Positions 9,034 to 18,622 are shown, counted from the stretch's first letter. The stretch: 64,000 nucleotides of DNA from Dorea phocaeensis (GCF_900240315.1 NZ_OEPZ01000004.1:62001-126000), one strand, 5' to 3'. Notes: generated by a model from the sequence alone, not told the origin. Numbers and translations: made by a program.

Positions 9034-9833
9034 TAAAAAAGATTGTATTATTTTTGGGTGTTATGATATGGACAGCGCCATTTCTGATCATGCTTTTGAT
9101 TGCGTTTAGCAGTAAGAATACCAATTCATTTGTGGAGTTGTTGTCGGATAATCCTTTGACCTTTCACAATTTTATAACTGCATGGCAGGAGGCTGAGTTT
9201 TCCAGATACTTTATAAATACAGTAATAATAACGGTAGTGTCTGTACTTATTGTATTGATGGTAACAGCGCTGTCCGGTTATATCATGGGATATTTTGATT
9301 TTAAGGGAAAGAAGTTAATATCAGCGGTTATGATGATTTCCATGGGGATTCCAACTATTTTCTTTACCATTCCTGTCTATCAGATTTTGAGAATGTTAAA
9401 CTGTGACACTTCTTTGATTGGAATGATATTGGCGGAAGTAGGAGGAGGGCATGTGATCTTTATTTTACTGTTTTCCCGTTTCTTCTTCTCGATTCCGGGA
9501 GCTCTTAGGGAGTCGGCGCTCTTGGATGGGGCAAATGAGTTTGAGGTGTTCTTTAAAATTATGTTTCCATTAGCTACCCCGATGATTGGAACGGTGGTTA
9601 TTACGCAGTCAATTTGGACATGGAACTCCTTTTTGTATCCGTTGATTCTATCTGTGAATAAGCCGGAGATTCGAACGTTGTCGGTAGGTCTTTATTCTTT
9701 TCAGGGAGAAAATGTAGTAGAATGGGGAAATATTGCGGCGGGAGCATGCATTACGATTCTTCCGATGCTTGTGTTGTTTGTGATGTTCCAGAGATCTTTT
9801 ATCCAGGGCATCTCAGGAGCTGTAAAGGAGTAG
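9030..9833 (+). CDS. ABC sugar transporter permease (MalG/UgpE-like)
   Basis: 267 aa from ATG 9030, which overlaps the upstream stop as ATGA; a longer frame exists from 8958 but would read through the upstream gene. Six transmembrane helices and an EAA loop (ESALLDGANEFEVFF, about residues 170-184) are visible. It is the second half of the CUT1 importer channel. It stops 1 nt before the solute-binding protein gene. Confidence 0.92.
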   Translation: MIKKIVLFLGVMIWTAPFLIMLLIAFSSKNTNSFVELLSDNPLTFHNFITAWQEAEFSRYFINTVIITVVSVLIVLMVTALSGYIMGYFDFKGKKLISAVMMISMGIPTIFFTIPVYQILRMLNCDTSLIGMILAEVGGGHVIFILLFSRFFFSIPGALRESALLDGANEFEVFFKIMFPLATPMIGTVVITQSIWTWNSFLYPLILSVNKPEIRTLSVGLYSFQGENVVEWGNIAAGACITILPMLVLFVMFQRSFIQGISGAVKE

Positions 9834-9834
9834 A

Positions 9835-11283
9835 ATGATGAAAAAAAGATTATTGGCATTGGTTTTGGCCGGATCATTTGCTCTTACCGGGTGTGTTGGA
9901 GTCAAAGTAGTACCATCGGGGACGGAAGGGGCATCTTCAGGCAAAAATCTGGAAAAAATACAGACTCCGGATACAGAAAAGGTTGTACTTAATATTGTGG
10001 ACTGGAGTGACAGTACCAAAAAACAAAGAGAGAAGTTGAATGAAAAATTTATGGAGGATCATCCAAACGTAACGGTGAATTACACGACGCTTACGCAGGC
10101 GCAGTTTAATGAGACGATGTTGTCGGGAATTCGATCGGGAGAGGCGCCGGATTTATTTCCGCTTCCATCAACGACAACCTTTTCGACTGCTGTAAATGAA
10201 GGGTGGTTTCTCCCAATGGATCTATATTTAGAACAGGATTTTTTTGATCAGTTTCAGCCGGAAATGTTGGGAGAAAATGTGACGGTAAAAGATGGTCATG
10301 TGTATCTGCTTCCGGAAGCAGTTGAGATATCCAGCTGTCTTGTGTTCTATAATAAAAAGCTTTTGAGGGGAGTTGGCGTATCAGAGATACCAGAGCAGAT
10401 GGAGTGGGATGAGTTCCAGGATATCTGCAGGAAGGTAACCAAAAGCGGCGCTGGTAAGTATTACGGAATGGTTGCCAGTGGAGCGCAGAAGAACAGAATG
10501 GATATTGAACTTCGGGCGTTTGCTGAAACAGCGGGAGCCAGACTTGGACCAGCGGGACAATTGTTCCTGGAAAATGAAGAAGTGCCATTTGCAAGCCAGC
10601 CGGTGCTAGAAGCGTTCAATCTATATTCTTCACTTTATAAGGAAGGGTGTTTCCATCCGGATACGGCATCTTTAACGGCGCCGGAGGCAAGAAAATTATT
10701 CGGAGAAGAGAAAGCTGCATTTATTGTTCAGGGTTCCTGGTGTATTCCAATTTGGGAAAAAGAAAATCCGGATTTGGAATTTGGAGTGATGAAGGTCCCG
10801 GTTCCCGCAGGGGAGGAGAAAGGGCAAGTGGTTCGTCCGTTTACCAGAGGATGGATGGGGATTTCTTCAAGTAGTAAGCACCCGGATGTGGCTGCGGAAT
10901 ATTTGAGATATCTTTACTCCTATGAATACCAGCATGAGTTAATGGCGAGAGGTGGGTTTATTTCAATTCGAAAGGATCTAGGAGAGAATGATATTTTAAA
11001 TGATACTATGAAAGATTATTATCGTTATGTCAATGAACAGAGCATTTTGATTGAAAATCCAATAGAAAAAAATGGAAATATTGAATTGGTTTATAGTATC
11101 ATTCAACCGGTTCAGCCTGATTTTGGCGATATTGCATCTTCTATTTTTCTTGGAAAAGACATTTATAAGGAACAGTTGAAAACATACTCAGAACAGACCC
11201 AGAAAAATTTAGAGCGTTCAGTTGAAACGGTTCAGAAAAAGGCTAATATCAGCTTGCGTGAATTTGAGTATGTGGGAAATTAG
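9835..11283 (+). CDS. ABC sugar transporter solute-binding lipoprotein
   Basis: 482 aa. A lipoprotein signal peptide with lipobox LTGC (Cys about residue 20) is followed by an extracellular solute-binding family 1 fold. Segments such as GIRSGEAPDLFPLP and AAFIVQGSW are typical of maltose/multiple-sugar binding proteins. It captures the sugar outside the membrane and delivers it to the two permeases encoded just upstream. ATG 9835 and ATG 9838 are both possible starts. The order (binding protein last) is the reverse of most CUT1 operons. A strong terminator follows. Confidence 0.92.
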   Translation: MMKKRLLALVLAGSFALTGCVGVKVVPSGTEGASSGKNLEKIQTPDTEKVVLNIVDWSDSTKKQREKLNEKFMEDHPNVTVNYTTLTQAQFNETMLSGIRSGEAPDLFPLPSTTTFSTAVNEGWFLPMDLYLEQDFFDQFQPEMLGENVTVKDGHVYLLPEAVEISSCLVFYNKKLLRGVGVSEIPEQMEWDEFQDICRKVTKSGAGKYYGMVASGAQKNRMDIELRAFAETAGARLGPAGQLFLENEEVPFASQPVLEAFNLYSSLYKEGCFHPDTASLTAPEARKLFGEEKAAFIVQGSWCIPIWEKENPDLEFGVMKVPVPAGEEKGQVVRPFTRGWMGISSSSKHPDVAAEYLRYLYSYEYQHELMARGGFISIRKDLGENDILNDTMKDYYRYVNEQSILIENPIEKNGNIELVYSIIQPVQPDFGDIASSIFLGKDIYKEQLKTYSEQTQKNLERSVETVQKKANISLREFEYVGN

Positions 11284-11316
11284 AATAACATATAAAAGAT
11301 AATAATGGTAGAGTAG

Positions 11317-11353
11317 AAAGAGAAACGTATTTCTGTATGTTTCTCTTTTTGTT
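11317..11353 (+). terminator. Intrinsic terminator after the sugar-uptake operon
   Basis: A perfect 10-bp stem (11317-11326 with 11339-11348), a 12-nt loop, and a T-rich tail (TTTTGTTT). Confidence 0.8.
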
Positions 11354-11462
11354 TAGGAAGAAAACTTTGTTGCATACTAAAAATTATAAATGTGTAAGAA
11401 GAAATTTACTCGCATTTAATATATTATGCATGGACACTTAATGAAAAGAAGATATATGCGTA

Positions 11463-11495
11463 AAAAGACCTCTTAGAAAAGTGAAGAGGTCTTTT
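11463..11495. terminator. Second intrinsic terminator
   Basis: A perfect 12-bp stem AAAAGACCTCTT/AAGAGGTCTTTT (11463-11474 with 11484-11495) with a 9-nt loop. The A and T ends allow it to work in either direction. Confidence 0.75.
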
Positions 11496-11775
11496 ACTAT
11501 CAATGAATTGTAACTGTCAAATTGACATTTTTGATTGGGGGGAATCATTCCAAAATTTCATTATTCAGTTGTCACCCAGGTAAGGGAGTCAACAAAAGCG
11601 AGCCTAAATATTTGCTTGATAAGATTGAAAAAGCATAGTCCATGTGCTATACTTTATATTTGCATTAAACTTTGAAATGTCTACGTAGTAAGTATATAAA
11701 AAACGACGTAGGAGAACTATAAAGAAAGGCAAAAACCCGCATAAATAAAGGGTTTTCAGACAGGTAAAGATAAAA

Positions 11776-12876
11776 ATGAAATTAGGTATCGTTGGACTTC
11801 CCAATGTTGGAAAAAGTACATTGTTTAATTCTCTGACAAAGGCAGGTGCAGAATCTGCAAACTACCCATTTTGTACCATCGACCCGAATGTGGGTGTGGT
11901 AACAGTACCGGATGAGAGATTAAACGTACTTGGAGAGATGTATCATACTAAGAAAATTATTCCGGCAGCTATTGAATTTGTTGATATTGCAGGATTGGTA
12001 AAAGGAGCTTCTAAGGGAGAGGGACTTGGAAACCAGTTCCTTGCCAATATCAGAGAAGTGGATGCCATTGTCCATGTAGTAAGATGCTTTGAGGACAGCA
12101 ATATTGTTCATGTAGATGGAAACATCAATCCTCTGCGTGATATTGAGACGATCAATTTGGAGTTGATCTTCTCTGATCTGGAGATTCTGGAGAGAAGAAT
12201 TGCAAAAACGACCAAAGTGGCAAGAAACGATAAGACGGCGGCGAAGGAGTTAAAGCTTTTAGAAAAGATCAAAGCTCATCTGGAAGACAACCGTTTGGCA
12301 AAGACCTTTGACGGTGCCGAAGATGAGGAAGAGGAAGAGTGGCTGGCAGGTTATAATCTTCTTACTTATAAGCCGGTGATCTATGCGGCAAATGTAGCGG
12401 AAGATGATCTGGCAGACGACGGTGCGGAAAATGAAGGAGTGCAGGCAGTTCGTGAGTATGCGGCCAAGGAAGAAAGTGAAGTATTCGTCGTATGCGCGCA
12501 GATTGAGCAGGAGATTGCAGAGCTTGATGATGATGAGAAAAAAATGTTCCTGGAGGATCTAGGGCTTCAGGAATCCGGCCTGGAAAAACTGATCAGAGCA
12601 AGCTATCGTCTGCTGGGATTGATCAGTTACTTGACGGCAGGTGAGCCGGAGGTACGTGCATGGACGATTACGGAAGGTACGAAGGCTCCACAGGCGGCAG
12701 GAAAGATCCATTCTGATTTTGAACGTGGATTTATCCGTGCAGAAGTGGTATCCTACGATGATTTGATTGCGTGCGGAAGCCATAATGCAGCGAAAGAGAG
12801 GGGGCTGATTCGCCTGGAAGGAAAAGAGTATGTAGTAAAAGACGGGGATATTATGTTGTTCCGATTTAATGTATAG
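11776..12876 (+). CDS. ychF: Redox-regulated ATPase/GTPase YchF (OLA1 family)
   Basis: 366 aa, full length. The P-loop GLPNVGKST is at residues 6-14, the G3 region [17 protein letters not shown] around residue 70, and the family-typical NVAEDD segment in the G4 position around residue 200. A C-terminal TGS domain ends the protein. YchF/OLA1 is an ATP-preferring Obg-like protein that binds ribosomes and is linked to stress responses. No strong ribosome binding site precedes ATG 11776, but the [15 protein letters not shown] start is standard. Confidence 0.97.
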   Translation: MKLGIVGLPNVGKSTLFNSLTKAGAESANYPFCTIDPNVGVVTVPDERLNVLGEMYHTKKIIPAAIEFVDIAGLVKGASKGEGLGNQFLANIREVDAIVHVVRCFEDSNIVHVDGNINPLRDIETINLELIFSDLEILERRIAKTTKVARNDKTAAKELKLLEKIKAHLEDNRLAKTFDGAEDEEEEEWLAGYNLLTYKPVIYAANVAEDDLADDGAENEGVQAVREYAAKEESEVFVVCAQIEQEIAELDDDEKKMFLEDLGLQESGLEKLIRASYRLLGLISYLTAGEPEVRAWTITEGTKAPQAAGKIHSDFERGFIRAEVVSYDDLIACGSHNAAKERGLIRLEGKEYVVKDGDIMLFRFNV

Positions 12877-12891
12877 AATGGAGACTTGAGT

Positions 12892-13746
12892 ATGCACAGA
12901 ACAATTGATTTTCCCAATATTGGAATACACTTAGAATCAGTAGGAGATCATATTACAGTATTTGGATTTGATATCGCGTATTATGGAATGTTGATCGGAT
13001 TAGGAATTCTGGTAGGAATTTTTATTGCGGCAGCAGAAGCGAAGCGGACAAAGCAGAAGGCGGAAGATTATTATGATTTAACCATTTATGCGGTTATCTT
13101 TTCGATTATTGGAGCGAGGCTATATTATGTGATCTTTTCCTGGGATATGTATAAAGATGACCTTCTTAGTATTTTTAATATCCGACAGGGAGGACTTGCA
13201 ATTTACGGTGGCGTAATTGCAGCGATTATTACAGTATGTATTTTTGCAAAAAAACGAAAGATGTCGGCGCCTCTTATTATGGATACTGCCGGACTTGGAC
13301 TGGTTGCCGGGCAGATGATCGGAAGGTGGGGAAATTTCTTTAACAGAGAAGCATTTGGAGAATATACAGATGGCCTTTTGGCAATGAGGCTTCCTTTAGA
13401 TGCAGTGCGTTCATCAGATGTGACGGAACTGATGCGCAAGCATATGGAGACGGTGGATGGAGTATCTTATATTCAGGTACATCCGACATTTCTATACGAA
13501 TCCTTGTGGTGTCTGATGGTATTGGTTGTGATGCTCGTATATCGGAAATACAAGAAATTTGATGGAGAAGTTTTTCTGTTGTATTTGTTTGGATACGGGG
13601 CAGGACGTTTCTGGATTGAAGGGCTTCGCACAGATCAGCTTTTGATTCCGGGATGGGGATTTCCGGTGTCTCAGGCGCTGGCTGGCGTGCTGGTTATCGG
13701 ATCCTTGTTATTGATATTTTATAATCGAAGAAAAAAGAAAAGTTAG
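12892..13746 (+). CDS. lgt: Prolipoprotein diacylglyceryl transferase
   Basis: Attaches diacylglycerol to the lipobox cysteine of prolipoproteins in the membrane. ATG 12892 gives 284 aa and is preferred over the in-frame TTG 12886 because GGAG (12880-12883) is then 8 nt away. About seven membrane helices are present. The Lgt signature GRWGNFFNREAFG lies around residue 145, and the conserved HPTFLYES segment around residue 198. Its substrates in this window include the sugar-binding protein, MetQ, the DUF1307 and DUF5105 lipoproteins and the serpin. Confidence 0.97.
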   Translation: MHRTIDFPNIGIHLESVGDHITVFGFDIAYYGMLIGLGILVGIFIAAAEAKRTKQKAEDYYDLTIYAVIFSIIGARLYYVIFSWDMYKDDLLSIFNIRQGGLAIYGGVIAAIITVCIFAKKRKMSAPLIMDTAGLGLVAGQMIGRWGNFFNREAFGEYTDGLLAMRLPLDAVRSSDVTELMRKHMETVDGVSYIQVHPTFLYESLWCLMVLVVMLVYRKYKKFDGEVFLLYLFGYGAGRFWIEGLRTDQLLIPGWGFPVSQALAGVLVIGSLLLIFYNRRKKKS

Positions 13747-13750
13747 GTTT

Positions 13751-13779
13751 AAAAGGATGTGTTTCGGCATATCCTTTTT
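13751..13779 (+). terminator. Terminator after lgt
   Basis: An 11-bp stem AAAAGGATGTG/CATATCCTTTT with one wobble pair, a TTTCGG loop and a T-run. Confidence 0.75.
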
Positions 13780-13907
13780 ATATAAAAGTTTTTCTGAATT
13801 TATGAAATTTATTAAATATTACTTAATTTCTAGCTGCTCATAGTTTTTTTTGGTAAAATTCATGATACTATCTTCTTATAGAATTCCTCTGTAGAAATGG
13901 AGGAAAA

Positions 13908-14692
13908 ATGAGCAGGCAAAAGAGGTTACAGGACTTAACGATCAAAGATAATTTTATGTTTGGCGCAGTTATGAGTATTGAGGAGAGCTGTATTGCTTTT
14001 CTGGAGATGGTTCTCGGCTTCCCGATTGAGAAGGTTGTGGTTAGTAAAGAGAGAAGTATGATTTATCATCCGGAGTATAAAGGTGTACGCCTCGATATTT
14101 ATGCCAAGGATGAAAAGCATACACGTTATAATGTGGAGATGCAGACAAGACGTCAGGCAGATCTTGGAAAAAGAAGCAGATATTATCACAGTCAGATTGA
14201 CATGGAGTGTCAAGAGGACACATGTGCAAAGCTTCGCGATGGAAATAAGACAATTTTTCTAAGTACCAGAGGAAAGAATAAAGAACAGATGACACGGAGT
14301 CTAGTTAAGTTTTTGAAGTTTGTGGAGGCTGATCTTGCGGAAAGTGAACAGGATTTTGGAGATGAGTTGGTAAAGCGGTTTCAGGATTCTATTCGTGAGA
14401 TTAAGGTAAGTCGTGAAATGGGGGAACGATATATGTTGTTTGAAGAATTGCTGAAAGAAGAAAGGCAGGAGGGACTTGCGCAGGGACGTCAGAAAATGCA
14501 AGGGAGTACATCTTAGAATTTCTTGCAGATAAAGGTGACGTATCCGGAGAATTAAAGGAAGCGCTTTGTAAGGTGAACAGTGAGGAAGAATTAAAGCGTT
14601 TATTCAAATTGGCAATAAAGGTGGAATCTACAGAGGCTTTTCAAAAGATCGTAGAAGAGACAGTGAACAAGCTTAGAAGTAAAGAGAATTAA
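13908..14692 (+). pseudogene. Rpn-family (PD-(D/E)XK nuclease/putative transposase) gene, frameshifted
   Basis: The first frame (13908-14516, 202 aa) begins like Rpn/YhgA-type recombination-promoting nucleases: LTIKDNFMFGAVM, then the PD-(D/E)XK core around VRLDIYAKDEKHTRYNVEMQ (about residues 60-80). It ends in an unrelated short tail. In another frame, ENAREYILEFLADKG continues from 14492 to the stop at 14692, a normal C-terminus for the family. A single missing base near 14490 explains the break: one added base would restore a GRAENAREYIL-like reading. The RBS (GGAGG) and start are intact. These genes are mobile or hypervariable in gut Clostridia. Confidence 0.85.
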
Positions 14693-15075
14693 AAAGAGTT
14701 AAAATTATTTATATCATTTCGACAATATTCAAAAGTGTCAATTTTATTCATAGGTCAGGCGCAGGGTACAGTGCCTGACTGTAATTATATTTTTTATTAA
14801 TATCAGACCATATCGGTAATTTATCCAGTTTTATTTATTGGTGTAATTTAACAGAGGAATTCTATTGCGTATTTAAAATTAGTCTTGGCAAGGCGTTTGT
14901 CGGAAAGAAGTAACTGTGCCTTGTGTAGGTTTACCAAAAAAGTAACTGTATTTTTGGTGTTTTCGGAGATGGAACATCCCAAAATATGAAAGAACTTTCA
15001 AAAAAGGGGAAGACTATTAAAAATAGAAACGAAAAGAAGATACTGTATGCCGGAAAGATCAAGGAGGAATGGGGA
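14693..15075. other. Non-coding stretch before the nanE remnant
   Basis: No gene was seen. It holds a GTCAGGC/GCCTGAC hairpin (about 14753-14780), a CAAGGC/GCCTTG dyad (about 14889-14925) and a CCAAAAA/TTTTTGG hairpin (about 14935-14962). The word AAGTAACTGT occurs twice, about 35 nt apart. These may be remains of the promoter and leader of the nan cluster. Confidence 0.5.
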
Positions 15076-15574
15076 ATGAACGAGAGAATAGAAGGACTAC
15101 AGGGGAAATTGATTGTGTCATGTCAGGCGCTTTCAAACGAACCTCTTCACTCTTCTTTTATTATGGGAAGAATGGCGCTCGCTGCGAACGAAGGAGGAGC
15201 TGTCGGAATTCGTGCAAATACCAGGGAAGACATTAAGGAAATTCAGGCACAGGTAGATTTGCCGATCATTGGAATTGTGAAACGCGATTATGAAGACAGT
15301 AAAGTCTATATCACACCGACCATGAAAGAAATCGAGGAATTGATGGAAGTAAGACCGGAAATCCTTGCGCTAGATGCAACCGGAGCGCTGCGTCCGGGAA
15401 ATGTGACGTTGGATGATTTCTTCCATCGGATCAAAGAGAAGTATCCGGATCAGCTTCTGATGGCAGATTGCTCAACCGTAGAAGAAGCGCTTCATGCAGA
15501 TGAACTTGGATTTGATTTTATCGGAACTACGATGGTGGGGGATACAGAGCAGAGTAAGGGCGATAGGATGTATG
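15076..15574 (+). pseudogene. nanE: N-acetylmannosamine-6-phosphate 2-epimerase, 3'-truncated by deletion
   Basis: Starts at ATG 15076 after AAGGAGG (15061-15067). About 166 residues match Nan[37 protein letters not shown], the catalytic-region [11 protein letters not shown], and LLMADCS. The frame then runs at about 15575 into sequence belonging to a sodium:solute symporter in a different frame. The last 55-60 residues of NanE, with the conserved phosphate-binding GSAITRP-type segment, are missing. NanE converts ManNAc-6-P to GlcNAc-6-P in sialic acid catabolism. This copy is unlikely to be active. Confidence 0.9.
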
Positions 15575-16648
15575 GTACTTGGAAGTCTGACAGGAATCAG
15601 CGTAAATGTTCTGATTATCGTGATGGGGGTAATTGCAATTATTTACTCTTATACAGGCGGATTAAAATCCGTACTTTGGACAGACTTTATTCAGGGATCG
15701 GTACTTTTGGTTGGAGTTACGTTTGCATTGGTATTTCTCCTGGTACACATTGATGGCGGACTTGGAGCAATCTTTACAGCATTTACCGAAGAACATAAAT
15801 TCTTTGCTGTGGATCAGCCGATCTTCGATATCAATATTTTAAAAGACAGTGTATTTATTATGATCGTAGGAGCAGGTTTCAATACGATGGGATCTTACGT
15901 ATCCAGTCAGGATATTGTACAGAGATTTACAACGACAACAGATAGAAAGAAATTAAATAAAATGATGCTTACAAATGGCGCACTGTCTATCTTCATTGCA
16001 ACGGTGTTCTATTTGATCGGCACAGGACTTTATGTATTCTATCAGCAGAATACACTTCCACCGGCAGCAGCGCAGGATCAGATCTTCGCATCTTACATTG
16101 CATTTGAGCTTCCGGTAGGTATTACAGGTCTTCTTTTGGCAGCGATCTATGCGGCGTCTCAGTCTACATTGTCAACAGGGTTAAACTCTGTGGCGGCAAG
16201 CTGGACTTTGGATATTCAGGCTCGTCTGTCGAAGAAGGAATTAAGCTTTGAGAAGCAGACGAAGATCGGTCAGTATGTATCTTTGGTCGTAGGAATTTTC
16301 TCTATCGTTGTTGCGATAGTATTGGCAAACGGTGGTGTGAAATCAGCATACGAGTGGTTCAATGGATTTATGGGATTAGTACTTGGAATTCTGATCGGGA
16401 CATTTATCCTTGGAGCATTTACGAAGGTGGCAAATACATTCGGAGCAACACTTGCATTTATTGCAGCATCTGCAGTGATGATTGGTATTAAATATTTTAC
16501 ACCAGCAGGAGCAGTGTCTATCTGGTCTTACTCTTTGATCTCTATTTCGGTTTCACTTGTAGTTGGAATTCCGGCAAGCTTGATCTGGAGAAAGGTAAAA
16601 GGAGATACTTCCGTGCCGGCTCCATTTACAACCGTATATAAGAATTAA
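15575..16648 (+). pseudogene. Sodium:solute symporter (SSS family, sialic-acid transporter-like), 5'-truncated
   Basis: From about 15575 the frame reads [16 protein letters not shown] and on through the SSS segment [16 protein letters not shown] and at least eight further transmembrane helices to the natural C-terminus at 16648. A normal SSS transporter has about 500 residues; here about 150 N-terminal residues are missing. The frame can be opened from an internal ATG at 15494, but that reads nanE sequence out of frame. Position between nanE and yhcH makes a sialic acid (NanT/SiaT-type) transporter the best guess. The Na+ site and the first helices are gone, so transport is unlikely. Confidence 0.88.
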
Positions 16649-16659
16649 GGAGGCCGATT

Positions 16660-17112
16660 ATGATTTTCGGAAATATTCAAAACCTTGAAGAATATCCATT
16701 TCTGGAAGAACAGATCAAAGAATGTTTTGCCTATGCAAACGAGCATGATCTTGCATCCTATGAAAAAGGAAGTCACGAGATTGACGGTGACCGTTTGTTT
16801 GTAAATGTAGTGGAATATACGACAACAACTGCCAGCGAGCGTTTCTGGGAAGCGCACAGACAATATTTGGAGCTTCATTTGATGCTTCATGGAACCGAGC
16901 AGATTGATCTGAACTTTATAGAGAATATGGATTTGAAAGAGTTCGTAGAAAAAGACGATTTTCTTCCGATGGATGGAGAAAAGAATAGTTCGGTAACACT
17001 TCGGGATGGAGATTTCTTGATTTGTTATCCAAGTGATGGACATCGTACCGCTGTAGCGGTGGATGAGCCGGAGACAATCAAAAAAGCAATCTTTAAGATT
17101 CGTATGAAATAG
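16660..17112 (+). CDS. yhcH: YhcH/YjgK/YiaL family protein (NanQ-like sialic acid anomerase)
   Basis: 150 aa, full length, with an AAGGAGG ribosome binding site 11 nt after the symporter stop. It belongs to the YhcH/DUF386 beta-barrel family. The conserved metal-ligand regions appear as WEAHRQYLELHLMLHG (about residues 64-79) and SDGHRTAVA (about residues 127-135). YhcH (NanQ) speeds the anomer interconversion of sialic acids entering the cell. It is the only gene of the nanE-to-rpiR part of the cluster that looks intact. Confidence 0.88.
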   Translation: MIFGNIQNLEEYPFLEEQIKECFAYANEHDLASYEKGSHEIDGDRLFVNVVEYTTTTASERFWEAHRQYLELHLMLHGTEQIDLNFIENMDLKEFVEKDDFLPMDGEKNSSVTLRDGDFLICYPSDGHRTAVAVDEPETIKKAIFKIRMK

Positions 17113-17277
17113 CAGGCGGTGAGGCAAGACGGAAGGAGTTCCGCCTTGCCTCTTTGGGTTATGAGAAGTGTCGCTTTTTCGCGTTGTGGGAAGGCGATTG
17201 CGGAAAATATTTCAATATATTATAATGGGGAATAGACAAGATGATTCCTCGACATGCTTAGAGGAGGCAAATGAAGA

Positions 17278-18011
17278 ATGGAGAAAAAATATATTAGCAT
17301 CGATATTGGAGGAACGGCGATCAAGTATGGCATTCTCACAGAAGAGGGTACCATTCTTGAGCGGTATGAGATGGCGACGGAAGCTTATAAGGGCGGACCT
17401 TCGATTTTGGAAAAGGCGGTTGGGATCGTAGAAGATTTCCTTCGGGCAAAAGAAGATCTTAGTGAGGAGCTTCTTGGAATCTGCATTTCTACTGCGGGAA
17501 TGGTAGACACAGAAAAAGGCGAGATCTTCTATTCGGCGCCGCTGATTCCAAACTATATTGGAACTCAGTTTAAAGCTGTTATGGAAACGCGTTTCCACGT
17601 TCCGTGTGAAGTGGAAAATGATGTGAATTGCGCAGGGCTTGCAGAGCATATGTCCGGCGCGTCAAAGGGAAGTAAGAGTGCATTGATGTTGACTATCGGA
17701 ACAGGAATCGGCGGAAGCATGGTGATTGGCGGCGAGGTGTATCACGGATGTTTCGGGAGCGCCTGTGAAGTGGGCTATATGCATATGGAAGGAAGCGATT
17801 TCCAGACCCTTGGGGCAGCGAGTATTCTGACACGGAAGGTGGCGGAGTGATAGCGCAGGAAGAGTATCTGAGAGATCGGATAGAAGCTGCACTTGGGAAA
17901 TATTTGGTTCCGAGTATTGCAAAGCACACAAAGCTTGCGTTTGCAAAGCATAGGAATGATGCGGGAGTGTTGGGGGCATATTACCATTTCCGGAATATGC
18001 AGAAGAAATAG
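17278..18011 (+). pseudogene. nanK: N-acetylmannosamine kinase (ROK family), internal deletion and frameshift
   Basis: The first frame (17278-17850) is a standard ROK kinase N-terminal half: ATP-binding SIDIGGTAIKYG at residues 7-18, ENDVNCAGLAE, and the TIGTGIGGSMVIGG loop. It stops after LTRKVAE. From 17844 another frame reads GVIAQEEYLRDRIEAAL and FAKHRNDAGVLGAYYHF to the stop at 18009-18011, which is the normal ROK C-terminus. About 60-70 codons between the halves are missing. NanK phosphorylates ManNAc for NanE. The 5' end keeps a good AGGAGG site and ATG. Confidence 0.88.
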
Positions 18012-18044
18012 CGGCGACAGAAGAATGCAGGAAAGGTGAGGCGC

Positions 18045-18542
18045 GTGGAGTATTATGTAAAGTCGGTTGTATCGATTGTTAAATCGAATTATAATAATTT
18101 TAAATGATAGAAAAAATATTGCTGATTTTTTTATTTATAACCATGAGAAAACGGACTTTTCTGCAAAAGCGGTGACGGCGAAATTGTTTGTATCAGAGGC
18201 TTCACTTTCCAGATTTGCTGGGCAAGACTTATAGAGTAGTGGATGAAGGGGAGAGTGCAAGGATTTGGAAATACTTAAATCGGGCAGGGTGTGTGTTTGT
18301 GTGTGGGGCAAGGAAGCTTTTGTCTTGCTGCCGGTGAGATGGAGTTTCGGTTTATGCGTATCGGTGTGGACAGTGATTCGCTTCAGGATAGTGACCGGCT
18401 GAGGATGCAGGCCGTATTTCAGGACAAGCGGTGTCTGGTATTTAGAATCAGTATCAGTGGTGAGACGGAAGGTGTGCGGTATTTCTTGAGGGAAGCACAC
18501 AAACGAGGTGCAAAGACGAGTCGCCGTGGAATATTTGAGTAG
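18045..18542 (+). pseudogene. RpiR-family (HTH + SIS) transcriptional regulator, heavily decayed
   Basis: Pieces in three frames together resemble an RpiR regulator of sugar-phosphate genes. GTG 18045 opens EYYVKSVVSIVKSNYNNF, then a shift near 18103 leads to NIADFFIYNHEKTDFSAKAV and the recognition helix LFVSEASLSRFA. From about 18291 the SIS domain is recognisable (EMEFRFMRIGVDSDSLQDSD, then ISGETEGVRYFLREA) up to a premature stop at 18542. The linker and the SIS C-terminal half are missing. As the regulator of this nan/nag cluster it would have sensed GlcNAc-6-P or ManNAc-6-P; now it cannot function. Confidence 0.8.
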
Positions 18543-18622
18543 GCATCAGATGAACAAAAAATGAGTATGAATATGCAGTATAAAAATACGCGGTATGAAA
18601 ATAAGTGTGGGAGGTAAAAACA

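Larger units (their letters stand above)
11284..11775. other. 492-nt intergenic region with terminators and the ychF leader
   Basis: No gene was found. Besides the terminators at 11317 and 11463 there is a promoter-like pair TTGAAA (11625-11630) and TATACT (11648-11653) with a 17-nt spacer. Its about 115-nt leader before ychF contains two hairpins: CTACGT/ACGTAG, and AAAACCC/GGGTTTT around 11733-11757. The stretch around 11530-11600 shows nothing recognisable. Confidence 0.6.

Noticed and set aside
9030-9833. Longer start at 8958 for the second sugar permease
   Set aside because: It would overlap 76 nt of the first permease; ATG 9030 with an ATGA overlap is the normal arrangement.
15076-16648. 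A functional NanE-symporter fusion protein
   Set aside because: The two parts are in different frames and each lacks essential regions, so no single protein is encoded.
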